A DNA stretch of 9,691 nt from Desulfobacteraceae bacterium 4572_19 (lineage in GTDB: Bacteria > Desulfobacterota > Desulfobacteria > Desulfobacterales > NBLS01): the NCBI GenBank assembly GCA_002084385.1, contig NBLS01000071.1, forward strand, positions 1 through 9,691, read 5' to 3'. Within the stretch, counting starts at the first letter, position 1. The number at the start of each line of letters is the position of its first letter. A program made the position numbers and the translations under genes. The notes beneath the pieces were generated by a model. The model ran no database searches and had not been told where the DNA came from. It saw nothing but the letters and a program-made list of their open reading frames with translations. Shown piece after piece: positions 1 to 6,004 of the stretch.

Positions 1-592
1 TTTTGCATATTAAATTCATTATAAATTTTATTGATCACATAATGATAAACCAAAGTGTCAAAGAGTAATCCACCGGTATCTCTTAATGTTGATGGTCCAA
101 AAATTGGTAATACTAAATATGGACCGGGGCCTACACCGTAAAAACCCAGGGTCTGCCCAAAATCTTCATCTTGACGTTCTAATCCTAATGGAGTGGCAAT
201 ATTAAATACACCGGCAATGCCGGCGGTGGAATTTATAACGACTCTCCATGCAGTAGTTAAAAAAGATTTTAGCTTAAATTGCAACAAACTGTTACTTAGG
301 TTGGTTATTTCTTCTAAATTATTGAAAAAATTTCGTACTCCGGTTTGAATTATCGCAGGGGTAATCTGTTGATACTTATCAACTACAGCCTTCTATTTAT
401 TTTTTCAAAAGGATCATAAGCATCAACTGGATATTTAACATCTTTTTGTACATATTTAGAAATGGGATATTTTGGTATAATAATTGGTTTTTTCGGATTG
501 TGAGCAACAGTTGTAGCACATCCATTTAATATAATAAGGCAAATAATAAGAAAAATGCCACGGCTTATTGTCCATTTTATATTCAGCATCAT
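1..592 (-). pseudogene. mlaA: MlaA/VacJ-family phospholipid-transport lipoprotein, frameshifted and cut by the window edge
   Basis: MlaA sits in the outer membrane and removes mislocalised phospholipids from its outer leaflet for return through the Mla system. The start at 592 (a second ATG follows at 589) has an AGGA ribosome site about 9 nt upstream. Residues 1-25 are a lipoprotein signal: a basic start, a run of Ile/Leu, then LNGC with lipidated Cys25. The family entry motif DPFEKINRR is at about residues 60-68, but a TAG follows at 385-383. From about 383 down to 1 a different frame is fully open and clearly MlaA: VDKYQQITPAIIQTGVRNFF, then WRVVINSTAGIAGVFNIATP, then GVGPGPYLVLPIFGPSTLRD. 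Aligned from memory with the family, about 14-15 residues between NRR and the VxxxY..ITP segment are missing, so the lesion looks like a non-triplet deletion of roughly 45 nt rather than one wrong base. The gene continues past position 1. Identity is secure; whether the break is biological or an assembly error is not known. Confidence 0.85.
368..383. repeat. Short perfect inverted repeat at the mlaA lesion
   Basis: GTTGATA and TATCAAC, 7-bp arms around a 2-nt spacer. The right end touches the premature stop codon of mlaA (385-383). It could form a small hairpin at the point where the frame is lost. Confidence 0.6.
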
Positions 593-621
593 TGTTGTTT
601 TTCCTTTTTTGTTGTGGCGTA

Positions 622-1926
622 CTATTCGCCGTGGCGGTTATCTTTTATTTGAAAATAATTAATCATATATTCTATATTACTCTTGTAACCAATATTTCCG
701 CAGTGACCACCCCATGGATAAATCTTTGCACGATCTCCAAATACTTCAGATAAATAACTGATATCTCCCGGGAGTAAAATTAAATCGTCAGCATTTGTAA
801 CAAGACTGATTTTTTTAGTTGCAATAAGATAATTTTCTATTGATTTTAAACTCATTAAATCAATAACTTCCTGTTTTGTACAATCTGGATTTTTAGATTT
901 AAGGTAAGGATAAAGAAGTTTATCAAAATAATCCATAAAGCTGACTTGTAAAGTAACCTTAAAGTAATCAGTTAAGGAATCATATGGTGATAATACGGTA
1001 TTTTTGGGAACGATAAAACCGGCATTGCTCATTACATCTGAAGTAAAGATCATATTTGTAGAAGAGAATCTAAAAGATACCCCAACTAATGCAGCTAAAT
1101 TACTATTATCAGGTCGAATTTCCTTATATGCACTGTAAAGAAAATTCCTGTCTAAATAGACATGGTTTGTATGTTTATAAAATTTTATAAATTTATGTAA
1201 TAATTCTTCATAAAGATCATTTAAACCGTCAGGCCCTTTTGGGATATTATTTATCAGCATTTTATCAAGAATTTCAACAGAATTATACATGCTGACAGGT
1301 GGGTTAATCATTAATACCTTGTTAAAATTAAAAGAACCTTTTTTTTCGTCTAATCTGGTAACAAATGCAGCTTGAAAGCCACCTAAGCTGTACCCAGTCA
1401 GGTAAAATTCTGAAATTTTGATAAAATGTTTAATTTGGTTTCGGATTAGCTCCATAAGATGATATAAATCTTTAGCATCATCGGCAATATTACCTGGAAC
1501 ATGGGTATTGGATGCAGTAATAATAAAATTCTCATAGGTTGGAGATGAAATTGAAACAACATGAAATCCTGCCTTGAAAAAGGCTTTTTGAAGAATGAGC
1601 ATTTTAGATGATTGGTAACTGGCTCCTGTACCGGCTATGATAAAAATTAATGGAGCTTTCTTTTTTTGATAGGCAAGGGAGTACTCAAACTTTTCATCAT
1701 ACCAGAAAATATCCGGTATAGTTCTGTTTTTGAAAACATCAAGTTTCATTGTTTTTAAACGAATATTTTTTGGTAAATTAGCCTGATATTTTGGAGGTGT
1801 TCCAACTACGGTTGCTGCATATGGGTCTTTAATTGGGTAACCATAAGGTGTGGTGTCTGCTGTGCTGTTTGTTGGTGATAGAAAAAGTAGTAACAAACCG
1901 CCGAAAATAATGATATTTTTTTTCAT
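622..1926 (-). CDS. Exported alpha/beta-hydrolase (lipase/esterase-like), partner gene of mlaA
   Basis: A 434-residue protein with a Sec-type signal peptide (MKKN, a hydrophobic run at about 5-17, likely cleavage after the STA near residue 23), so it should act in the periplasm or beyond. The alpha/beta-hydrolase core starts at about residue 90: a strand ending IIAGTG (97-101) as the oxyanion region, the nucleophile elbow GYSLGG with Ser180, an acid in NADD (Asp380 or Asp381) and the base in GGHCGN (His408), giving a full Ser-Asp-His triad. The 200-residue insert between Ser and Asp is large and could form a lid. Substrate cannot be read from sequence; a lipid ester fits because the stop lies only 29 nt before the mlaA start and both point the same way. 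The ATG at 1926 has only a GGGG-type ribosome site. Expression probably comes from a promoter near 2247-2274, which would give a long leader running through a miniature element. Confidence 0.8.
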   Translation of the reverse strand: MKKNIIIFGGLLLLFLSPTNSTADTTPYGYPIKDPYAATVVGTPPKYQANLPKNIRLKTMKLDVFKNRTIPDIFWYDEKFEYSLAYQKKKAPLIFIIAGTGASYQSSKMLILQKAFFKAGFHVVSISSPTYENFIITASNTHVPGNIADDAKDLYHLMELIRNQIKHFIKISEFYLTGYSLGGFQAAFVTRLDEKKGSFNFNKVLMINPPVSMYNSVEILDKMLINNIPKGPDGLNDLYEELLHKFIKFYKHTNHVYLDRNFLYSAYKEIRPDNSNLAALVGVSFRFSSTNMIFTSDVMSNAGFIVPKNTVLSPYDSLTDYFKVTLQVSFMDYFDKLLYPYLKSKNPDCTKQEVIDLMSLKSIENYLIATKKISLVTNADDLILLPGDISYLSEVFGDRAKIYPWGGHCGNIGYKSNIEYMINYFQIKDNRHGE

Positions 1927-2072
1927 GTTATGGCCCCGACAATAACTTTCTTGGTGATGTATTAAAAAAATTCAGGTAGCAAATAATTTCATAATGACAA
2001 ATTTCTTAAGTTTATTACATTGGGTAATTAGTGCCTGAATGAAAATCCCTTTTTCATCAATTTGTCTCCTTT

Positions 2073-2180
2073 GAAATTTAGTAAGCGTTCACAAGCACCT
2101 CATCTTCGCATAAACAGCTTGTCATATATTGAGATTACCGAAAAATCACACTTCTTGTTCGTGAACGGTTACGAAATTTA
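2073..2180 (-). mobile_element. IS66-like miniature element, copy 1 (92 bp plus target duplications)
   Basis: The element proper is 2081-2172, from GTAAGCGTTCAC to GTGAACGGTTAC. It is flanked directly by a perfect 8-bp duplication GAAATTTA (2073-2080 and 2173-2180). Ends in GTAA and 8-bp target duplications are the known signature of the IS66 family, so this looks like a non-autonomous derivative moved by an IS66-type transposase; no transposase is in the window. In the opposite orientation it shares its left half with the copies at 4625 and 9185, and its right part with the right arm of the 9185 copy. It lies in the presumed 5' leader of the minus-strand hydrolase gene. Confidence 0.75.
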
Positions 2181-2246
2181 AGACAGTGGAAGAACTCGTT
2201 CAGGTACTTTATAACTGTAATTCCAATTTATTTTATAAAAAAGTAT

Positions 2247-2274
2247 TCTATACTATAAAAATAAATAATGTCAA
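2247..2274 (-). promoter_or_regulatory. Predicted sigma-70 promoter toward the hydrolase/mlaA genes
   Basis: On the minus strand, TTGACA (2274-2269) is followed after 16 nt by TATAGA (2252-2247). The -35 box is the tip of the miniature element at 2269-2428. Predicted from consensus only; transcripts would carry about 310 nt before the hydrolase start. Confidence 0.45.
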
Positions 2275-2428
2275 GAAATATATACATATTTTGTATCCCG
2301 TTTAAATTTTAGTGTAAAAATGATTTGTAAAAAATAAAAACCAATAAAATCAGGGATAAATTATTATAAAAAATAAATTTACCCTAAAATTTAAACAGGA
2401 TACATATTTTTTTAAAAACATCTTGACA
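2269..2428. mobile_element. 160-bp palindromic miniature element with TGTCAAGA...TCTTGACA ends
   Basis: The tips are an 8-bp perfect inverted repeat, TGTCAAGA and TCTTGACA. Further in, 2293-2318 and 2378-2403 are inverted copies matching at 24 of 26 positions (core GTTTAAATTTTAG). The centre is AT-rich and non-coding. This is MITE-like architecture, unrelated to the GTAA-ended family. I see no convincing target duplication, so the insertion is either old or not a classical transposition. Each tip carries an outward-facing TTGACA. Confidence 0.6.
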
Positions 2429-2475
2429 AGTTGAGCAATGTATCTTATTGAATTTTTTATTGTAAGTTTTTAATT

Positions 2476-2503
2476 TTGTATGAAAGTCGGTGTAGAGTAT
2501 AAT
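2476..2503 (+). promoter_or_regulatory. Predicted promoter of the aromatic amino acid operon
   Basis: TTGTAT (2476-2481), a 16-nt spacer and a perfect TATAAT (2498-2503). Transcription would begin near 2510, about 50 nt before the leader peptide. The TTGACA at 2423-2428 is a better -35 box but has only a poor -10 (TATTGA at 2446), so it is the less likely choice. Confidence 0.6.
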
Positions 2504-2559
2504 AGAGGCTTTCATTTTTAGTTGAGGTGGTTAGTTTTGCCATTTATAGGGGTACTATT

Positions 2560-2640
2560 ATGTTGCGTCGCTTTTCAGGTATATATAGTTTTTATTTTAA
2601 GTATTATTTTTATAATACTTATCTGCCTGTGGTGCGCTGA
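2560..2640 (+). CDS. Phe/Tyr-rich leader peptide of the operon attenuator (26 aa)
   Basis: A short ORF with its own ribosome site (AGGGG at 2548-2552, 7 nt before the ATG) encodes a 26-residue peptide starting MLRRFSGIYSFYF and ending NTYLPVVR. Phe is at residues 5, 11, 13 and 17 and Tyr at 9, 12, 15, 16, 18 and 21: ten aromatic codons of 26, nine of them between residues 9 and 21. There is no Trp. It is followed within 35 nt by an intrinsic terminator and then by the operon that makes Phe and Tyr. This matches the role of E. coli pheL: ribosomes stalling for lack of charged tRNA-Phe or tRNA-Tyr change RNA folding downstream. The peptide itself probably has no function. Codons 14-21 also form a perfect hairpin (2599-2620). 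Confidence 0.85.
   Translation: MLRRFSGIYSFYFKYYFYNTYLPVVR
2599..2620 (+). repeat. Perfect hairpin inside the leader's Phe/Tyr codon run
   Basis: AAGTATTAT and ATAATACTT, 9-bp arms around a TTTT loop. It spans codons Lys14 to the first base of Tyr21. A position this close behind the RNA start suits a transcriptional pause hairpin that lets the first ribosome catch up; that role is inferred by analogy with other attenuators. Confidence 0.6.
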
Positions 2641-2672
2641 ATTTGCAAGAATAAATAAAGCATGAAAGTTAG

Positions 2673-2705
2673 ACCACAGTGGACTTTGTAAGTCCTGTGG
2701 TTTTT
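2673..2705 (+). terminator. Attenuator terminator 1
   Basis: ACCACA then GGACTT (GT bulged between them), loop TGT, AAGTCC then TGTGGT: 12 base pairs, with the final T starting a run of five Ts (2701-2705). It lies 33 nt after the leader stop codon, where an attenuator terminator is expected. Its 5' arm can pair instead with 2627-2633. Confidence 0.85.
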
Positions 2706-2710
2706 ATAAA

Positions 2711-2744
2711 AGGCCGCAGGATTTAAAACTCTGTGGCCTTTTTT
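2711..2744 (+). terminator. Attenuator terminator 2
   Basis: AGGCCGCAG (2711-2719) pairs with CTGTGGCCT (2731-2739), 9 bp with one G-U, loop of 11 nt, then six Ts (2739-2744). It ends 21 nt before the aroA' start. Its 5' arm can pair with the 3' arm of terminator 1, which would link the two. Confidence 0.85.
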
Positions 2745-2765
2745 ATGTATTACAGGAGAATTTTT

Positions 2766-3560
2766 ATGAGTGAAATTGGAAAAAAAATCAGATTAGAACG
2801 TATTTTTAACAGGGATACCGGTAAAACAATCATTGTTCCGATGGATCATGGCATTTCTATTGGACCCATCGAAGGCCTGATTGATTTAAAGTCAACTATT
2901 CAAAAAGTTGCTGAAGGTGGTGCTAATGCTATTGTTGAGCATAAAGGTCTTGTAAATAAAGCACTTAGGGAAAAAGGACCTGATATCGGCTTGATTATTC
3001 ATCTTTCAGCATCAACATCCCTCTCCCCACATCCAAATGCAAAAACTTTGGTATGTTCTGTTAAGGAAGCTATTAAATTGGGTGCGGATGCAGTATCCAT
3101 ACATTTGAATCTGGGTGATGATGACGAAAAAGAGATGTTAAAAGATTTTGGAAAAGTAAGTCGTGATGCTGAAACATGGGGGCTTCCGCTACTTGCAATG
3201 ATATACCCTCGTGGGGAAGAAATAAATTCATTTGGTCTTAATGAAATAAAACATGCAGCCCGTGTAGGTTGTGAAATGGGTGCCGATATTGTTAAGGTGT
3301 CTTATACCGGAAGCCCTGAATCTTTTAGTGAAGTGGTTGGAGGATGTCCCGTACCGGTTGTTATTGCCGGTGGTGAAAAAATGGACTCTGATAAAGAAAT
3401 TCTTGAAATGGTAAAAGGTTCCATTGATGCTGGCGGCTCTGGTGTTTCCATCGGAAGAAATGTATTTCAGCATCATGATCCGGAACGTTTGGTGAGGGCT
3501 ATGGCTTCCATTATTCATAATGGTGCAGGTGTAGAAGATGCGTTAGAAATTATAAAATAG
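2766..3560 (+). CDS. aroA': 2-amino-3,7-dideoxy-D-threo-hept-6-ulosonate synthase (ADH synthase)
   Basis: Class I aldolase that makes ADH from L-aspartate semialdehyde and a 6-deoxy-ketohexose phosphate, the archaeal-type entry to 3-dehydroquinate that bypasses DAHP synthase (MJ0400 family). The start is the ATG at 2766: AGGAG lies 7 nt upstream and the protein then begins [14 protein letters not shown]; upstream in-frame codons at 2733 and 2745 lie within terminator 2 or at its edge and are unlikely starts. At 264 residues it has family length. It is a TIM barrel with the expected catalytic residues: Asp27 in VPMDHG, Tyr147 in AMIYPRG and the Schiff-base lysine Lys177 in [17 protein letters not shown] and SIGRNVFQH are the phosphate-binding loops near the C-terminus. 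The same fold includes FbaB and LsrF aldolases, but the next gene, aroB', settles the role. It is the first structural gene after the Phe/Tyr attenuator. Intact. Confidence 0.92.
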   Translation: MSEIGKKIRLERIFNRDTGKTIIVPMDHGISIGPIEGLIDLKSTIQKVAEGGANAIVEHKGLVNKALREKGPDIGLIIHLSASTSLSPHPNAKTLVCSVKEAIKLGADAVSIHLNLGDDDEKEMLKDFGKVSRDAETWGLPLLAMIYPRGEEINSFGLNEIKHAARVGCEMGADIVKVSYTGSPESFSEVVGGCPVPVVIAGGEKMDSDKEILEMVKGSIDAGGSGVSIGRNVFQHHDPERLVRAMASIIHNGAGVEDALEIIK

Positions 3561-3601
3561 TTATTTGAGTGAATCCTTTAAAGAAAGGTTTTTATAAGAT
3601 T

Positions 3602-4594
3602 ATGCGAAAAATTTGGATAAAAATTGATCCCTGGAATAAAGATTTTGTTACCACTGCTCTTGAAGGTGGAGCAGATGCTTTATTAATTCCGGAAGGTTAC
3701 TCTGAAAAAGTAAAAACTTTGGGGAAAATTCAAACAATTTCAAAAGATGGGGATTTAATACCTGAAAAAGATGTGGTTGAATATACCATAAAAAAAGGTG
3801 AGGACGAAAATGAGGTTGTAAAAATTGCCACAGGAAAAAAAGTTATTATTCACTGTACTGACTGGACGATTATTCCCCTTGAGAATTTAATTGCAAAAGG
3901 GGCAGATATGATAGTTGCTGTAAATAATTTTCAAGAGGCAAAAACAGCATTTGGTGTTCTGGAAAAAGGTGTAAATGGAATCTTATATCATGCTTCCCAA
4001 ATACAAGAGCTTAAAAAAATCCTATCATTTGCCCATGAAAAAACAGAGTCTATAAAGCTTGAAAGTGCTGAAATAACCGAGGTTTTACCCCTGGGAATGG
4101 GAGATAGAGTTTGTGTTGATACATGTACTAATATGGGAAAAGGGGAGGGGATGCTGGTGGGAAACAGCAGTAGTGCACTTTTCCTTGTACATGCGGAAAG
4201 CATAGAAAATCCGTATGTTGCACCTCGACCATTTAGGGTAAATGCCGGAGCAGTTCATGCTTATATTCGAACTCCAGGTGGAAAAACTCGTTATCTTTCT
4301 GAATTATCTTCAGGAGATCAGGTTATGTTAACTGATTATAAAGGTAAAGTTAGAGAGGCTTCTGTTGGTCGTTTAAAAATAGAAAAAAGACCTCTTCTTC
4401 TTATCAAAGCCCTTGTTTCAGGCAAAGAGATAACAACAATTGTACAAAATGCAGAAACTATTCGGCTGACAAACTCTGATGGAGAGCCTTTATCTGTGGT
4501 AAGTCTTAAACCTGGTGATAAGGTTCTTGTTGCTGTGGAAGAAGGTGGCAGGCATTTTGGTCATAAAATTGAAGAGACCATAACAGAAAAATAA
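3602..4594 (+). CDS. aroB': 3-dehydroquinate synthase II (archaeal type)
   Basis: Deaminates and cyclises ADH to 3-dehydroquinate in an NAD-dependent reaction, the second step of the alternative shikimate entry; unrelated to ordinary AroB. The ATG at 3602 gives the family N-terminus MRKIWIKIDPWNKDFVTTAL; its best ribosome site, AAAGG at 3584-3588, is rather far upstream (13 nt). A GTG at 3569 would add 11 atypical residues. The 330-residue protein keeps the signature blocks GADALLIPEG (near the N-terminus), GKGEGMLVGNSSS followed by FLVHAES (179-200), PYVAPRPFRVNAGAVHAY (204-221) and a C-terminal YLSEL, VGRLKIEKRPLLLI region. It starts 41 nt after aroA' ends, so the two are co-transcribed, as pathway logic needs. 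A miniature element lies between it and pheA. Confidence 0.92.
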   Translation: MRKIWIKIDPWNKDFVTTALEGGADALLIPEGYSEKVKTLGKIQTISKDGDLIPEKDVVEYTIKKGEDENEVVKIATGKKVIIHCTDWTIIPLENLIAKGADMIVAVNNFQEAKTAFGVLEKGVNGILYHASQIQELKKILSFAHEKTESIKLESAEITEVLPLGMGDRVCVDTCTNMGKGEGMLVGNSSSALFLVHAESIENPYVAPRPFRVNAGAVHAYIRTPGGKTRYLSELSSGDQVMLTDYKGKVREASVGRLKIEKRPLLLIKALVSGKEITTIVQNAETIRLTNSDGEPLSVVSLKPGDKVLVAVEEGGRHFGHKIEETITEK

Positions 4595-4616
4595 CGAAAC
4601 ACTAATGAAAAAATAA

Positions 4617-4718
4617 CGGAAAATGTAACCGTTCATGAACAAAAAATGTGATTTTTCGGTAATCTCATATTTGTAAGCGTTCACAAGTGCCTTATATTGT
4701 GAACGCTTACGGAAAAAT
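4617..4718 (+). mobile_element. IS66-like miniature element, copy 2, inserted inside the operon
   Basis: The element is 4625-4710 (86 bp), GTAACCGTTCA to GTGAACGCTTAC. Its right part is a perfect hairpin: 14-bp arms GTAAGCGTTCACAA (4673-4686) and TTGTGAACGCTTAC (4697-4710) around 10 nt. Flanks are GGAAAAT on the left and GGAAAAAT on the right, an approximate target duplication. It is the 9185 copy with the central palindrome removed. It fills the gap between aroB' and pheA, ending 36 nt before the pheA start, so the strong stem will be in the operon mRNA and may act as an RNase processing or stability element (inference). Confidence 0.72.
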
Positions 4719-4746
4719 AAACTGTAACTGTTTATGGGTAAATAAT

Positions 4747-5880
4747 ATGGCTGATGAAATAATTAATGAAAAAAAATTTAATGAAGGTATGTCTAATCTA
4801 AGAGATGCCATTGATAATATTGATGGTGACTTGGTTAAATTAATTAATAAACGACTTAATATCAGTAAGCAGGTTGGCGAACTTAAAGAAAAATTTAACA
4901 GTCAGGTATTGGATAAATCTCGGGAAAATATCATTATGGAAAGATTGTCCAGACTTAATCAGGGGCCTGTTAGCAATACAACGCTTCAATATATTTTTAG
5001 TGTTCTTATTGCCGCATCCCGTGAACTTCAAAAACCACAAACTATTTCATATCTCGGGCCGGCTGCAACATATACCCATATTGCAGCCATGAATCACTTT
5101 GGATATTCAGGTAAGTTTGTACCCCAGACTACTATTGGAGATATTTTTATTGAAGTTGCAAGGGGCGCAAGTTTATATGGTGTAATTCCGGTTGAAAATT
5201 CCATAGAAGGAGCTGTAAATTATACTTTGGATCTTCTTTTTGAGTCAGATGTAAAAATTTGTGGTGAAAAATATCAGATAATATCCCATGACTTATTATC
5301 TGAAACAGGAAATATTAATGATATAAAGGTTATTTATTCTCATCCACAGGCTTTTAGTCAATGTAGAACATGGCTTCAGGAAAATTTACCGGGTGTAAGT
5401 CTTGAAGAGTGTGGAAGTACAGCAAGGGCAGCAAAAAAGATCGTGGGTAATAAAAACGCTGCTGCAATTGCAAGTAATAAAGCCGCTGTTGAGTATAATT
5501 TAAAAATCGTGGAATCTAAAATTGAAGATTTTACAAAAAATGTTACCAGATTTCTTATAATTGCCAAAGATGAAGTTGCAAAAACAACAACGATGACTGG
5601 AAATGATAAAACAACAATTATGTTTGTTACTTCTCATACTTCCGGTGCACTATTTAAAACTCTTGATCCTATAGCCAAAGCCGGTCTGAATCTGGTAAAA
5701 TTAGAATCTCGTCCCATAAGAAATGAAAATTGGAGTTATTTTTTTATTGCAGATATCGAAGGACATATTGATGATCCTATAATTAAAAAAGCCATTGACC
5801 AGATTGGCGAAATTTCTCTTTTTTTAAAATGTGTTGGATCTTATCCTAAAGCACAAGAGGGATATCAAGAGATACAGTGA
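4747..5880 (+). CDS. pheA: Bifunctional chorismate mutase / prephenate dehydratase (P-protein)
   Basis: Converts chorismate to prephenate and on to phenylpyruvate, the committed route to Phe. The ATG at 4747 is preferred: it begins MADEIINEKKFNEG and a GGG lies 8 nt upstream, while the in-frame GTG at 4687 is inside the miniature element. Three domains fill 377 residues. An AroQ chorismate mutase (about 14-95) has Arg19, Arg36 and Lys47 in the usual spacing. A prephenate dehydratase (about 99-280) runs from TISYLGPAATYTHIA through PVENSIEGAVNYTLDLL to NVTRF with the essential Thr267. A C-terminal ACT domain (about 288-370) has GALF (300-303) and ESRP (320-323), the Phe-binding motifs, so feedback inhibition by Phe is expected on top of attenuation. 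The mutase also supplies prephenate for TyrA. Its last codons are part of a tandem duplication that reaches into aroA. Confidence 0.94.
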   Translation: MADEIINEKKFNEGMSNLRDAIDNIDGDLVKLINKRLNISKQVGELKEKFNSQVLDKSRENIIMERLSRLNQGPVSNTTLQYIFSVLIAASRELQKPQTISYLGPAATYTHIAAMNHFGYSGKFVPQTTIGDIFIEVARGASLYGVIPVENSIEGAVNYTLDLLFESDVKICGEKYQIISHDLLSETGNINDIKVIYSHPQAFSQCRTWLQENLPGVSLEECGSTARAAKKIVGNKNAAAIASNKAAVEYNLKIVESKIEDFTKNVTRFLIIAKDEVAKTTTMTGNDKTTIMFVTSHTSGALFKTLDPIAKAGLNLVKLESRPIRNENWSYFFIADIEGHIDDPIIKKAIDQIGEISLFLKCVGSYPKAQEGYQEIQ

Positions 5881-6004
5881 TACAAATTAAATAACAAGTA
5901 ATAAAAAGTTGTAGTATAATCCTAAAGCATAGGAAGGATATCAGGATATCAGGAGATAAAGTGATACAAATTAAACAACAAGCAATAAAAGATTGCAGTA
6001 TTAT
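5845..6004 (+). repeat. Tandem duplication of the pheA-end/aroA-start junction
   Basis: Copy 1 (5845-5920) covers the last 11 codons plus stop of pheA and a degenerate start of aroA. Copy 2 (5921-6004) repeats it: both begin CCTAAAGCA and both contain GTGATACAAATTAAA followed by nearly the same 25 nt. In copy 1 the aroA-like start GTG (5877) overlaps the pheA stop TGA and the frame ends after five codons at TAA (5892). In copy 2 the pheA tail carries TAG and the GTG at 5961 opens the real aroA frame. Copy 2 also has an internal 8-bp repeat (GATATCAG twice), which creates the AGGAG ribosome site. The two copies differ at about ten sites, so the event is not very recent. Confidence 0.85.

Larger units (their letters stand above)
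2626..2744 (+). promoter_or_regulatory. Phe/Tyr transcription attenuator with five alternately pairing segments
   Basis: Five related segments lie in a row: S1 CTGTGGT (2627-2633, in the last leader codons), S2 ACCACAG (2673-2679), S3 CTGTGGT (2695-2701), S4 CCGCAG (2714-2719) and S5 CTGTGG (2731-2736). S2:S3 closes terminator 1 and S4:S5 closes terminator 2. S1:S2 (7 bp) and S3:S4 (6 bp with one G-U) are the alternative pairings. A ribosome reaching the leader stop at 2638 would cover S1, so both terminators form. A ribosome stalled earlier on Phe or Tyr codons leaves S1 free to take S2, which frees S3 to take S4, so neither terminator forms. Complementarity is visible in the sequence; the switching is inferred. 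Confidence 0.75.

Noticed and set aside
568..753. Plus-strand hydrophobic ORF of 61 codons
   Set aside because: It is antisense to the mlaA start and hydrolase end, has no ribosome site and no recognisable family; a shadow frame.
2423..2451. TTGACA at 2423 as the main operon promoter
   Set aside because: Its best -10 at 17 nt is TATTGA, only three consensus bases; TATAAT at 2498 is far better placed.
2510..2744. T-box or metabolite riboswitch in the operon leader
   Set aside because: No T-box specifier or antiterminator bulge motif is visible, while a translated aromatic-rich ORF directly explains the terminators.
2733..2765. Upstream GTG or ATG (2733, 2745) as the aroA' start
   Set aside because: They lie in the 3' arm or U-tract of terminator 2 with no ribosome site; the ATG at 2766 has AGGAG and matches the family N-terminus.
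3228..3518. Minus-strand ORF of 96 codons inside aroA'
   Set aside because: Shadow frame opposite a well-conserved enzyme gene; no independent support. The same holds for the other antisense ORFs in aroB', pheA, aroA and aroC.
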